A stretch of DNA of 64,000 nt from Bacteriovoracaceae bacterium (GTDB lineage Bacteria; Bdellovibrionota; Bacteriovoracia; Bacteriovoracales; Bacteriovoracaceae): contig JADHTQ010000017.1 in assembly GCA_016784965.1 (NCBI GenBank), positions 1 through 64,000 of the forward strand, given 5' to 3'. Numbering within the stretch: position 1 is the stretch's first letter; each line of letters begins with the position of its first letter. This document shows, one piece after another, positions 26,647 through 35,683 of this stretch. Made by a program: the position numbers and the translations under genes. The notes under the pieces are model-generated. The model searched no databases and was not told where the DNA came from. It saw only the letters and a program-made list of their open reading frames with translations.

Positions 26647-28691
26647 GGCGTGCGATCACCGTCCTCTTCTTCTTTGGTCTGGTCTCTTTCTTTTTCTAAA
26701 TCTTTGATTTTTTGCTCTTGCTCTTCTTTTTCCACTCTTCTTTTCTCATTTAAATCCGCAAAGAATACATCATAGACAAATTGGCGAACCTCTTGTCTTT
26801 CAATTTCTCCAATACTATGAATAAATCCTCGATAACTTTGCATATTTTTATCATCAGCTACCTCATCTTCACGAGGAAAGATTGTAACACTCATATCGAT
26901 GGGAAAATTTGTTTTATAGGCCTGCCTCATCAAAGGTCGCTCAGACTTACAAGTAATTTCTGCTTCAGTCATACTTGTAAGGGTTACTTGGTGAGCAATT
27001 TTTGCAACTCTGAGTCTGCTGGTATCTTTTAAAAAGACCTTTGGACCTAAAACCTCACTCATGGGCATATCTTTATATTTTTCGGGTTCTTTCTTTTTTA
27101 GCTCTTCATATCTAACCTTATCCTGCTCCTCCTCAACTTTAAGATGCATCTGCTCCACTTTTTGTGCCATCAGGTTTATTAGCTCCATTGAAAACTTATC
27201 TGGCATAGATTGAATATGGTCATAACTATAGGTTTCTTGCAATTTTGTAGAGTTTAGTTTTTTACAGTTAAACAAAAGAATCGGTGGTTCATAGTTTTTT
27301 ATGGAGTCAATTTTTGCAATCATGGCCTTAACCCAGCTCATCTGCTCCGCTTCTTCTGACTTTATCTTTTCTAAAAGCTCCTCGCGCTCCTCCAAACTAA
27401 GCTGCTCGTCTTCGGGAATTGTCTCATCATCAATATCAGGAACGACATGGACCACTAATTGAAAAGCGATAATATCGGGGCGAAATTGCCCTACTTCTGT
27501 AGCACCTGGACCTAATTTAGATTGAAAGTTGATCTTATAAGGAGTCATATCAAAGTGATTTTTGGGATCATCAAAAATACTTATGTTTTTATCAATTAGT
27601 AAAATCCTAACATTTGGAGGTCTAAAGTCATTGATTCGAGATGTGATAAATTCGGTTAAGTTCTTTTTGGAGTTTTCAAGTTTTGTTTTATAGACATCCA
27701 TCTCCAACTCAAGCATTATTTCTAACTCTTCTGGACTATCACACGTTTCCTCTAGATCATCTTTTTTGGGTTTTTCCGCGTAGATATAATCGATGTCATA
27801 TGCATAAGCGTAATTATAGACCACATCAATTCTAGAGACATTTCGCACTACGAACTTATTGGAAAATAAAACGGGCTCCTCAAAGCCAGTTTCTAGTTCA
27901 ATATTTTCACCTTTACTAAGCTTAATATTTCCCTCAACTCGCAAAGTGGTAGGAGTCATATAGACAATGCGAAGAATTTCAAATAGAGGTGTCTCGCGCT
28001 CAAATAAGGCCAAAGCATAATCCGGTTTAACTACATTCTCCTTATAGACAACCATACACGGGTGATAGACGACAGAGCCGATCTCACCACATTTTATGTG
28101 CACAAAATCAACTCCTGCTTCATTACACTGGTAAAACAACTTCATGTCATCTGCAAGCCCCACCATTGGAATATCTTTAATGGTATTTTCTTTTCTTAAA
28201 ATCTTTACCACTTTGATATGGGCATCTAAGTTGGTGGAAAAATCTGCAAAGATTAAAAATGGGTCAGCTTCTATAAACCTTCTAATATAGGCAGAAAAGT
28301 CATGGGGGTTTTTTTCATTATAGAAACTTTTAACATGAAATGTATCTGATGGGTAATGCTCCTGCAGACGATTTTTTATATGCTCAATATAGTTGGTGTC
28401 ATTACCTAAGTATGCTATGGCCTTTACAGGGTTAGCTAACTTCTCTTGGGCATGATCAACCTTCTCTGCCTCATTTTCGCCTTTTTGCTCAGGCTTTGTT
28501 TCTGCTTTCTCAGCAGGTTTCTCTTCTACTTTCTCTTCTACTTTCTCTTCTACTTTCTCTTCTACTTTCTCTTCTACTTTCTCTTCTACTTTCTCTTCTA
28601 CTTTCTCTTCTACTTTCTCAGCAGGTTTCTCTTCTGTTTTCTCGGGAGCTTTCTCTTCAGTTGCTGGGGCCACATCTTTTTCATCTGACAT
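26643..28691 (-). CDS. Receiver-like/PilZ-like protein with a Lys-Glu-Val repeat
   Basis: A 682-residue cytoplasmic protein. Residues about 10-75 are a low-complexity tail of Lys, Glu, Pro and Ala with eight KVEE units. From about residue 90 to 210 a receiver-like domain is visible (KAIAYLGND..., PFLIFADFSTN, IPMVGLADD, VDFVHIKCG). A PilZ-like beta segment follows (LRVEGNIKLSKGENIELETG). The central part repeats the pattern with NVRILLIDKNISIF and PPILLFNCKK, then another beta segment with SERPLMRQAYKTNFPID. This points to a duplicated signalling module with degenerate receivers, inferred from visual similarity only. It is co-translated with alaS. Another receiver-like gene lies just upstream. 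Confidence 0.72.
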   Translation of the reverse strand: MSDEKDVAPATEEKAPEKTEEKPAEKVEEKVEEKVEEKVEEKVEEKVEEKVEEKVEEKPAEKAETKPEQKGENEAEKVDHAQEKLANPVKAIAYLGNDTNYIEHIKNRLQEHYPSDTFHVKSFYNEKNPHDFSAYIRRFIEADPFLIFADFSTNLDAHIKVVKILRKENTIKDIPMVGLADDMKLFYQCNEAGVDFVHIKCGEIGSVVYHPCMVVYKENVVKPDYALALFERETPLFEILRIVYMTPTTLRVEGNIKLSKGENIELETGFEEPVLFSNKFVVRNVSRIDVVYNYAYAYDIDYIYAEKPKKDDLEETCDSPEELEIMLELEMDVYKTKLENSKKNLTEFITSRINDFRPPNVRILLIDKNISIFDDPKNHFDMTPYKINFQSKLGPGATEVGQFRPDIIAFQLVVHVVPDIDDETIPEDEQLSLEEREELLEKIKSEEAEQMSWVKAMIAKIDSIKNYEPPILLFNCKKLNSTKLQETYSYDHIQSMPDKFSMELINLMAQKVEQMHLKVEEEQDKVRYEELKKKEPEKYKDMPMSEVLGPKVFLKDTSRLRVAKIAHQVTLTSMTEAEITCKSERPLMRQAYKTNFPIDMSVTIFPREDEVADDKNMQSYRGFIHSIGEIERQEVRQFVYDVFFADLNEKRRVEKEEQEQKIKDLEKERDQTKEEEDGDRTP
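28521..28616. repeat. Eight tandem copies of a 12-bp unit
   Basis: Eight direct copies of CTCTTCTACTTT (plus strand) lie inside the receiver-like gene and encode KVEE repeats in frame. The flanks are also a direct duplication: TCAGCAGGTTTCTCTTCT is found on both sides. A 12-bp unit can gain or lose copies by slippage without breaking the frame. Confidence 0.95.
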
Positions 28692-28760
28692 AAATCAATC
28701 CCTGAAATTTTTATAAATTATAATTGTACAATTATAACACTATCATCATGCAATTACTTC

Positions 28761-29153
28761 CTACAAATTATTTTTACCAAAGCTAAATTTAGATGGTGCA
28801 AGTATCACTTGAGCAATATTCTTAGTGGTTATGGGTTTTTTGATGATACCCAAAATCCTACAGCGGTACTCACTTATAAGATCTAGATCGGCGATAGAAC
28901 CTGTTACCAGTACAGGAATCTGCGCAGCTTCTGGCACATTATCTAAGTTTTCAAAAAACCAAGTAACGTCGTCAATAACAGTTTGAATGTCTAAAACAAT
29001 AAGTTCGGGTAGAATATCTGCAATGAAGTGAAAATCTCGCACTATATCCTCTGTCGTAAATAGTTCAACAGACTCAGATATGGAGGCCATCTCTAGCATA
29101 TTTCTTAGAAATTTTTCCCGCTCAATATAGAATAAACTCTTAACTGTACTCAT
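28761..29153 (-). CDS. Stand-alone receiver-like protein
   Basis: A 130-residue protein with the layout of a response-regulator receiver: ELIVLDIQTV with Asp55 in the phosphoacceptor position, IPVLVTGS with Thr84 in the switch position, and IIKKPIT with the conserved Lys-Pro at 106-107. The usual N-terminal acidic pair is only weakly present (YIERE). It has no output domain. It lies between the rpsA terminator and the larger receiver-like gene. An atypical or pseudo-receiver is possible. Confidence 0.75.
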   Translation of the reverse strand: MSTVKSLFYIEREKFLRNMLEMASISESVELFTTEDIVRDFHFIADILPELIVLDIQTVIDDVTWFFENLDNVPEAAQIPVLVTGSIADLDLISEYRCRILGIIKKPITTKNIAQVILAPSKFSFGKNNL

Positions 29154-29165
29154 GAAAATTTATCC

Positions 29166-29197
29166 AAAAAAAAGGGAGCATTCGCCCCCCTTTTTTT
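29166..29197 (-). terminator. Intrinsic terminator after rpsA
   Basis: On the minus strand GGGGGC-GAAT-GCTCCC makes a six-base-pair stem (one G-T pair) with a four-base loop, flanked by a long A-run before and a T-run of eight after. It sits 23 bases after the rpsA stop. The symmetric A/T flanks could also allow termination in the other direction. Confidence 0.85.
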
Positions 29198-29219
29198 CAA
29201 CTATTTGACTTACAAAAAA

Positions 29220-30950
29220 TTATTCAACATTGAAGCCTTTAAGCTTATCAGCAAGGGTTGAAGTTTTAACTACATCATCTGAGTAGCTTGTACCTTTACC
29301 TTCTGCGTTGACTGCCGCCTTTAAAGATAAAGCAATCTTTTTAGACTCTTTATCCAAAGAAATTACCATTGCTTTGCACTTATCACCTTTTTTGACAACA
29401 TCAGAAGGTCGCTCAACTCTTTCTTCTGAAAGTTCTGAAATATGAATCAGCCCCTCAATGCCAGTTTCTAGCTCTACAAATGCACCAAAATCGGTAACGC
29501 GAACAATTTCGGCCTCAACAACTGTTCCAACTGGAAGCCTTGCTTCAATCTTCTTCCAAGGATCTTCAACCAACTGCTTAATACCAAGACAAAATTTTTG
29601 ACTCTCTTTATCCACAGACAGCACAATTGCCTCAAGATCTTCTCCCTCTTTAAACAATGTACTTGGAACGATGTTCTTTTTAGTCCATGACAAATCAGAT
29701 ACATGAATCAAGGCATCAATTTCTTCTCCCAAGTCAACAAAGATCCCAAAGTCTACAATCGACTTAATCTTACCAGATACCTTTTTACCCAGTGGATATT
29801 TTTCCACAATATCATCCCAAGGATTAGGGGTGAGTTGTTTGATACCTAGTGAAATTCGTTTATTATCCACATCAACTTCAATGATTTGTGCTTCAACCTT
29901 AGATCCCACTGTGTAGTGCTTGGCAGGATTTTTAATTTTGCCAGTCCAACTAAGCTCAGACACATGGACAAGTCCCTCTATGCCGTCATTTAGTTCTACA
30001 AAAATGCCATAATCCTTAACAGAAACAATTTCGCCCTCAACTTTGGTTCCTGGAAGATAGTTGTCTCTGGCCTCTTCCCAAGGATTTGGTTGAACTTGCT
30101 TTAGTCCTAAAGAGACACGCTCTTTTTCTGCATCAAATTTTAATATTTTAACCTCTATCTCATCGGCCACATTTAAAAGGTTACTTGGGTGCTTAACTCG
30201 TCCCCAAGACATGTCTGTAATGTGTAGTAGACCGTCAATGCCTCCAAGATCAATAAACGCACCATAATCAGTAATATTTTTTACAATACCTTTAACGATC
30301 ATTCCCTCTTGGATCTGTCCTAGAATTTCACTGCGCAGTTTACCACGCTCTTCTTGTAGGATTGCACGACGAGATAAAACAATGTTTCCTCGTTTTTTGT
30401 TAAACTTGATAACCTTAAATTCCATCTTTTTACCAATGTACTTATCAAGGTATCTAGTTGGCCTTAAGTCAATTTGAGAACCTGGTAAAAAGGCCTTAAC
30501 ACCAATATCAACAGATAGACCGCCTTTTACTTTTGCAATAACAGTACCTTCAAGTGGCTCCCCTGATTCGCAAGCATTAGAAATTTTATCCCAGGCCTGT
30601 AAAATTTCGGCCTTATCTTTAGATAGAACCAAGTTGCCCAAAGTAGACTCCAAGCGCTCTAAATAAACTTCAATTTCCTCTCCCTCTTTGACCTTCAAGG
30701 TTCCATCATAATTTAAAAATTCTTTGACGTGGATTAAACCTTCTTGTTTGTAGCCAATATCAATCATCACATAGTCGGGTCCAATCGAGATAACTTTCCC
30801 TTTAAAAACCTCCCCCTCTTGAAAATTGATCATTTGCGCACTGTCCAAAGTCACAGAAAAATCGGTTTCGACCTTTTCTTCAACTTCATCGCCGTAAACT
30901 ACTTCGTACTCCTCCATCCATTTTTGTTTAATTTCTGTTTGTTTTTCCAT
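29220..30950 (-). CDS. rpsA: 30S ribosomal protein S1
   Basis: A 576-residue protein with six S1 RNA-binding domains visible by their repeats, for example GKVISIGPDYVMIDIG, GTVIAKVKGGLSVDIG, GIVKNITDYGAFIDLG, GEIVSVKDYGIFVEL, GKIKSIVDFGIFVDLG and AEIVRVTDFGAFVEL. Ribosomal S1 captures mRNA for translation. I chose ATG 30950, preceded by AGAGGTG, over an ATG 12 codons upstream without a good site. A terminator follows. Six domains match proteobacterial S1. Certain. Confidence 0.97.
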   Translation of the reverse strand: MEKQTEIKQKWMEEYEVVYGDEVEEKVETDFSVTLDSAQMINFQEGEVFKGKVISIGPDYVMIDIGYKQEGLIHVKEFLNYDGTLKVKEGEEIEVYLERLESTLGNLVLSKDKAEILQAWDKISNACESGEPLEGTVIAKVKGGLSVDIGVKAFLPGSQIDLRPTRYLDKYIGKKMEFKVIKFNKKRGNIVLSRRAILQEERGKLRSEILGQIQEGMIVKGIVKNITDYGAFIDLGGIDGLLHITDMSWGRVKHPSNLLNVADEIEVKILKFDAEKERVSLGLKQVQPNPWEEARDNYLPGTKVEGEIVSVKDYGIFVELNDGIEGLVHVSELSWTGKIKNPAKHYTVGSKVEAQIIEVDVDNKRISLGIKQLTPNPWDDIVEKYPLGKKVSGKIKSIVDFGIFVDLGEEIDALIHVSDLSWTKKNIVPSTLFKEGEDLEAIVLSVDKESQKFCLGIKQLVEDPWKKIEARLPVGTVVEAEIVRVTDFGAFVELETGIEGLIHISELSEERVERPSDVVKKGDKCKAMVISLDKESKKIALSLKAAVNAEGKGTSYSDDVVKTSTLADKLKGFNVE

Positions 30951-31042
30951 TAATAACACCTCTAATATATAAAAATAACTCTCCATTTAAGAGAGCATCG
31001 AAACATCTCTACTGAGATCATTACGAACTTAAATCATTTGAA

Positions 31043-31072
31043 TGACTTATCACAAGTCAATTTAATAAGTCA
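31043..31072. repeat. Inverted repeat upstream of rpsA
   Basis: TGACTTAT at 31043-31050 and ATAAGTCA at 31065-31072 form an 8-bp stem with a 14-base loop, in the 130-base leader between rpsA and the preceding lipoprotein gene. It may be part of the rpsA leader or promoter, or may mark the end of the lipid A operon; no T-run follows. Confidence 0.25.
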
Positions 31073-31080
31073 ATTCCTCT

Positions 31081-32166
31081 CTATTTAACTAGGTTGCCCC
31101 AGATGGCACCAATTTTAATCTTGGCCGAAAACCTAAGTAGCTGTTTGGCCCCATCTTTTTTTAGCCAGATAGTAATATGGGTACCTTTTTTCAGCTCTCC
31201 AGGAAAGAGAGTACTAGTCATCAGCTTAACTGCTTGGACTTTTTTATCTTTAATTTCAAGCTCCTCATACCCCACAACCTTCACTCTAAAGATCTTTACT
31301 TTGGTTTGATTAACAATAGGGATTTCGTAGATATCGCCTATATTAAGCGGAGCGCCTCGGATAAAAAACATGATCGAAAAGGAATCTTGAAAGTACTTGG
31401 GTAAAAATGCACTCTTTTTTTTCTCAGTCACTTTTTCTTTTTTAATTTTTTTATACCAAAAGTAGGTCTTCAAGGCCTTATGGTCAAATAACTGTAAATC
31501 ATCGATGCTCTTTCCCGACTCTCTTTGACTAAGTGCATATTTGATGGGAACCAGCGTCTCTTTATCAATATAGCTATTTAGCGAGTCATTTAAACTATAG
31601 ACGTACTTATAGTATTTTGCCGACTTTAATGTCGCATTTAAATGATATACTTCCCTGCCTGAGACCATTAAGTTATCTTTGGTCCTAAACGTTATATACC
31701 CCGCTGTAACGCCGAAATATTTTATCTTATAGACATACTCTTCCCCGGGCACTACCTGTGGTTTAAACAGTTTCCAAAATTTCTTAGTTTTTTTATCTAG
31801 CTCAATGTATTTATCAGGATAATCTGGAGGATATTGGGGTATGGGAGCTATCAACTTTTTAGTTTGAGAAAGCTCACTGGCAGTGCCAACTTTTTTAGAG
31901 CTATTTTTTTTTATTGTCTTTGCAGTCTTTTTTTTCACTTGTGCTTGTTTGCTCTTTTTATCTGTAGTAACGACAGTTTGTTCCTGCTGGGCAGTCTTTG
32001 CAACAGGAGTTATTTGCTTTGTTTCAAACTGCTTAAATTCTTCTTTGTTTAAGTCAAAGCTCTCTACCAACTCCTCTTTACTCAAGTCAACATCGTAGTA
32101 TTGCGAAACAGAGCAAGACAATAGTATTACCAAAAGCGAAACGAAAAAAAATATCTTATAATTCAT
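31081..32166 (-). CDS. DUF3108-type lipoprotein
   Basis: A 361-residue protein with a lipoprotein signal (VSLLVILLSC, Cys18). A charged, Thr/Lys-rich linker follows to about residue 110, with basic runs (KKKTAKTIKKNSSKK). From about 140 the domain resembles DUF3108, with VPGEEYVYKIKYFGVTAGYI and the later SLNDSLNSYIDKETLVP. Its ATG overlaps the lpxK stop as ATGA, so it is the last gene of the lipid A operon. The family function is unknown; the position suggests an envelope role. Confidence 0.82.
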   Translation of the reverse strand: MNYKIFFFVSLLVILLSCSVSQYYDVDLSKEELVESFDLNKEEFKQFETKQITPVAKTAQQEQTVVTTDKKSKQAQVKKKTAKTIKKNSSKKVGTASELSQTKKLIAPIPQYPPDYPDKYIELDKKTKKFWKLFKPQVVPGEEYVYKIKYFGVTAGYITFRTKDNLMVSGREVYHLNATLKSAKYYKYVYSLNDSLNSYIDKETLVPIKYALSQRESGKSIDDLQLFDHKALKTYFWYKKIKKEKVTEKKKSAFLPKYFQDSFSIMFFIRGAPLNIGDIYEIPIVNQTKVKIFRVKVVGYEELEIKDKKVQAVKLMTSTLFPGELKKGTHITIWLKKDGAKQLLRFSAKIKIGAIWGNLVK

Positions 32167-33233
32167 TTTAACACCTGCAAAATTCTCTCCTTTACAAGGT
32201 CTTCTGATTGCATAAAATTAACATCAATCTCGAGATAGAAAATTGTATCCTCAAAAGTGGGTCTTCTAAGTTTAACAATATCCTTTTCTGTCGTTAAGAT
32301 AATTGCTCCAATTTTTTTTGCCTCACCAAGCATAGAGTCTATTTCACTATCTCTAAAGTCATGATGATCGGGAAAGGCCAACTTCTTAACAACTTCTGCC
32401 CCAGATAACTCGACCATTCTAAAAAAAGAAAGAGGAGAAGCAATACCGGCCACACACATGACCTTCATGCCTCTTAGTTGTTCATACGTTTTATAGGGAG
32501 CATAGTTGAGATCATATACTCCTTTGGGCACATAACTAATTTCTACGATTAAAATATCTGCTCTTGTATATTTTTTGATCAAGTCAGACAAAGCACAAAT
32601 CTTATCTCTAGTTACATGATCGCTCCTAGAAAGTACCACCATATCCGCATCACTTAAAGCACTTAATCCTTCGCGCAGATACCCTCTTGGTGCAACTCGG
32701 TACCTGGTAAGTGGCATGAGTGAGTCAAAAAGAATTATATTTAAGGAGCGGTGCAAGCGGATGTGCTGATGCCCATCATCTAGTAGCACCACATCTGGTT
32801 TTTCAATATCAAAATAGTACTCTAAATTTTTACTTCTATTTTTGCCCACCACTATAGTTGATTTAATCTTTCTCCTAGAGAGTAAAATCGCCTCATCTCC
32901 AAAATCCTCTGCTGTGGCCTTAAACATTTCTCCAGATTTAAGCACACCATGACTGTGCTCTAATGCTCCTTTGTGTCCACGCATCAGAATTAAAACTTTT
33001 TTATCAATCGAATCCATGTACCGGGCCAACCACAGAGTAAAAGGAGTTTTTCCGGTTCCACCAAAGGTTAAATTGCCAACAGAAATTATAGGAACACCAA
33101 AGTATTCTCTTTTTAGTATTCCAAAGTTGTAAGCAAGACGCCTAATGCGATATACCCACTCCCATAACAGGGAGATTGGCCAAAGTGTAACTAAACTAAC
33201 AATCAATAAAATACTATCTTTTATAACTTTCAC
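32163..33233 (-). CDS. lpxK: Tetraacyldisaccharide 4'-kinase
   Basis: LpxK phosphorylates the 4' position of the tetraacyldisaccharide to make lipid IVA. It has 356 residues. An N-terminal membrane anchor (about 7-25) precedes the P-loop GNLTFGGTGKT at 53-63. Later motifs are MRGHKG and DVVLLDDGHQHIRL. It overlaps the lpxB end by 20 bases. Its presence means a Kdo-type lipid A precursor is made. Confidence 0.94.
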   Translation of the reverse strand: MKVIKDSILLIVSLVTLWPISLLWEWVYRIRRLAYNFGILKREYFGVPIISVGNLTFGGTGKTPFTLWLARYMDSIDKKVLILMRGHKGALEHSHGVLKSGEMFKATAEDFGDEAILLSRRKIKSTIVVGKNRSKNLEYYFDIEKPDVVLLDDGHQHIRLHRSLNIILFDSLMPLTRYRVAPRGYLREGLSALSDADMVVLSRSDHVTRDKICALSDLIKKYTRADILIVEISYVPKGVYDLNYAPYKTYEQLRGMKVMCVAGIASPLSFFRMVELSGAEVVKKLAFPDHHDFRDSEIDSMLGEAKKIGAIILTTEKDIVKLRRPTFEDTIFYLEIDVNFMQSEDLVKERILQVLK

Positions 33234-34338
33234 GTATCACCTGTGCCATATATTCTGGCACTGAAAAAGACTCAACTCTAATAAGTTCAAGTGTTTTACT
33301 TAACACCGCCTTTATTTTGTCATATTCGTTTTTATCTGTTAACCACCGCAACAATTCTTTTTTAATATTGAGGCTACTGCACTTTGCCTGAATCAGCTCT
33401 GGAAACACTATCTTTTGATGCACTATGTTGGTAAGTGCAAAGGGCCCTTCATATTCAACAAAGCTATTGAAGAGAAACTCATTTAAAAGCGAGACTCGAT
33501 GAGCAACCACAGTGGGAATTTGGCCGATTGCAGTTGCCAGGGTAACTGTGCCACTAGCGGCAATTGCAAAGTCGGCTTGCCGCAACGCATCCTTTAGCTG
33601 CTCATCCCCAAATACCTGGTGGGCCAAGCTCTCATAGTCAGCATAATAACTTGGCGGAACATTCGAAGACTTTACAAGCAAAATCTGAATATCAAATCCA
33701 TCCGCTAAAGATTTTACTGTTTGAAAAAAAATGGGAATTAAACTCTTAACCTCTGATCTTCTACTACCCGGTAATAAAAGAATATTTACCTTGTTACCTT
33801 TTTGATAATCACTTTTTACTTGGGTATCACTTAGGCCCAGATATAATGGATGAGTAACACTTTGAACTCTTTGAACCCCGCGATCTTCAAACCACTGCTT
33901 CTCAAAGGGAACAATCGTAAATAAAGTATGAACTACTTGGGCCAAAGTTTTTGCTCGTCCCGCTTTCCATGCCCAGGCCTTAGGTGCCACATAGTACAAT
34001 ACCGACACTCCACAGGCCTTTAAAGAGCGGGCCAATTTCAGGTTAAAGCTTTGAAAGTCCACCAAGATGGCAACTTTGCACTCTCTTGATTTTACTTCTG
34101 CTTCTAGGGTTTTAAGGGCCTTATAGTAAAAGGGAAGTTTTCCAATTACTTCACTTACTCCCCAATTAGAAAAATCTTTTAAGTGATAGAGTAGCTCCAT
34201 CCCCTCTTGTTCAAGAATATCACCGCCAACGCCCCAAAAATGGACAGCTGGACAATTGGCCTTGAGTTGCTTGAAAAAATTCAAACATAACTCTTCACCT
34301 GATTTTTCACCTACAACAATTAGACAGTTCGATTTCAT
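33214..34338 (-). CDS. lpxB: Lipid-A-disaccharide synthase
   Basis: LpxB joins UDP-diacylglucosamine and lipid X to make the disaccharide. It has 374 residues with start ATG 34338, preceded by AAGGGCGCAT; a GTG five codons upstream overlaps that site. The opening VVGEKSGEELCLNFFKQL matches the family (usually GEASGD), with GVGG, WGVSEVIGKLP, PKAWAWKAGRAK and LLPGSRRSEVKS, all LpxB motifs. It lies between lpxA and lpxK. Confidence 0.94.
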   Translation of the reverse strand: MKSNCLIVVGEKSGEELCLNFFKQLKANCPAVHFWGVGGDILEQEGMELLYHLKDFSNWGVSEVIGKLPFYYKALKTLEAEVKSRECKVAILVDFQSFNLKLARSLKACGVSVLYYVAPKAWAWKAGRAKTLAQVVHTLFTIVPFEKQWFEDRGVQRVQSVTHPLYLGLSDTQVKSDYQKGNKVNILLLPGSRRSEVKSLIPIFFQTVKSLADGFDIQILLVKSSNVPPSYYADYESLAHQVFGDEQLKDALRQADFAIAASGTVTLATAIGQIPTVVAHRVSLLNEFLFNSFVEYEGPFALTNIVHQKIVFPELIQAKCSSLNIKKELLRWLTDKNEYDKIKAVLSKTLELIRVESFSVPEYMAQVIRESYKR

Positions 34339-34354
34339 ATGCGCCCTTGGCACA

Positions 34355-35170
34355 CTATGTCACAAATGGAGCAATACCGATCTTACTATTTCTGATATCG
34401 GAGACCATCTCTACAATGACTTCATTATCTTGATATTCTCTCATGGTTTCTTCATTATTTATAAAGGCCAAAGGAGATAATCCCGAAGACTCCATGGTGC
34501 GCAAAAAGTCGACAACTCCAGAGATAATGTCTCTTTTGTAGTTTTGCCTGCGCATTCCTATGATGTTGACCCCTTTTAGTCTGGCCCTGTTGCCCACGGC
34601 CGTGCAAAATGCTGGAACATCTCGGTCCAAGGCCGAGCCTCCACCTATAAAGCATCCTTTGCCAATTGAACAAAATTGTGAAATTACAGTTCCACCACCT
34701 ATTACCACTCTATCTGCAATCTTGGCGTGACCTGCAATTTGGGTTGCATTGGAAATAGTACAAAAGTCCCCCATCACTACATCGTGACCGAAGTGGACAT
34801 ACTCCATTATCAGAGAGTTATTGCCAATTATGGTAACTCCGTCTTGCTTTAAAGTACCGCGATTAATTGTGGTGCACTCTCTGAAAATATTATTGTCACC
34901 AATTTCAAGCCTGGTTGGCTCCCCTTTGTAGGTATAATCCTGTGGAGCAGCTCCAATGGAAGAAAACTGATAAAATTCGTTGTTTTTACCAATTTTGGTA
35001 TGCTCTGCAATGACAACGTGGGAGTGTAGGTTGCATCCATCTCCGACTTCCACATGGGGACCGATAATACTATATGGGCCCACTTTAACTCCCTGGCCTA
35101 TTATCGCCTCATTGGAAATAATGGCGGTGGGGTGGATTAGCTCACTTGTTGAATATGAATTTTCAGACAT
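34355..35170 (-). CDS. lpxA: UDP-N-acetylglucosamine acyltransferase
   Basis: LpxA transfers a hydroxyacyl group from ACP to UDP-GlcNAc, the first lipid A step. The 271-residue protein is a left-handed beta helix of hexapeptide repeats; SYSTSELIHPTAIISNEA and the EYVHFGHD segment with the catalytic-type His are visible, followed by SNATQIAGHAKI. The length is typical. It overlaps fabZ by 8 bases. The alternative, LpxD, has an extra N-terminal domain which is absent. Confidence 0.94.
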   Translation of the reverse strand: MSENSYSTSELIHPTAIISNEAIIGQGVKVGPYSIIGPHVEVGDGCNLHSHVVIAEHTKIGKNNEFYQFSSIGAAPQDYTYKGEPTRLEIGDNNIFRECTTINRGTLKQDGVTIIGNNSLIMEYVHFGHDVVMGDFCTISNATQIAGHAKIADRVVIGGGTVISQFCSIGKGCFIGGGSALDRDVPAFCTAVGNRARLKGVNIIGMRRQNYKRDIISGVVDFLRTMESSGLSPLAFINNEETMREYQDNEVIVEMVSDIRNSKIGIAPFVT

Positions 35171-35675
35171 CCTTACTTTCCTCCTTAAAATCTACAATGG
35201 CCAATACAGAGGCCTCTGACATCAATTCATTTCCTGCAAAAATATGACTCATAAAGGTCATAATCGTACCACGGGCCTTCTTGCAAGTGGATCTAATCGT
35301 TAAATCCATTCCCGGCAAAATAGGCTTTCTAAACTTGGCCTCTTCCACTTTTAAAAGTGCAACGTCTAAGTTTACATTATCAAAGTCAGCGTACAGCTTT
35401 GAAACCACAAAAATTGAAGCTTGGGCCATCATTTCAATCTGCAGTACACCAGGCAAGACCGGCTTTTTCGGAAAATGGCCAGTAAAAACTTCCATGTCTT
35501 CTCTAACTTTGAATTTTGCAACTGCAGTTAGACCAATAAGCTCTTTCAATGATATTAGAACTTCACCATCAATTAACTGGCCCTCTCCACCTTCAATAGA
35601 CTCAACTGAATCTATAAATAAAAATGGATCGCGGTGTGGTAGAAACTTTAGAACTTGCTCGCGATTAAATAACAT
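35163..35675 (-). CDS. fabZ: 3-Hydroxyacyl-ACP dehydratase
   Basis: FabZ dehydrates 3-hydroxyacyl-ACP in fatty acid synthesis and competes with LpxA for hydroxyacyl-ACP. The 170-residue protein has PHRDPFLFID and the catalytic His67 and Glu81 (GHFPKKPVLPG, IEMMAQ). It is 20-25 residues longer than the common form at the C-terminus. It lies in the lipid A operon between skp and lpxA. The adjacent lpxD seen in many Gram-negatives is absent. Confidence 0.93.
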   Translation of the reverse strand: MLFNREQVLKFLPHRDPFLFIDSVESIEGGEGQLIDGEVLISLKELIGLTAVAKFKVREDMEVFTGHFPKKPVLPGVLQIEMMAQASIFVVSKLYADFDNVNLDVALLKVEEAKFRKPILPGMDLTIRSTCKKARGTIMTFMSHIFAGNELMSEASVLAIVDFKEESKDV

Positions 35676-35683
35676 ACTAGATG

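Noticed and set aside
28521-28616. Short regular repeats that might suggest a CRISPR array
   Set aside because: Units are directly adjacent with no spacers and encode an in-frame protein repeat.
28446-28693. Open frames opposite the receiver-like gene reading Phe/Tyr/Leu repeats
   Set aside because: They are complement shadows of the 12-bp tandem repeat; no ribosome site and no independent composition.
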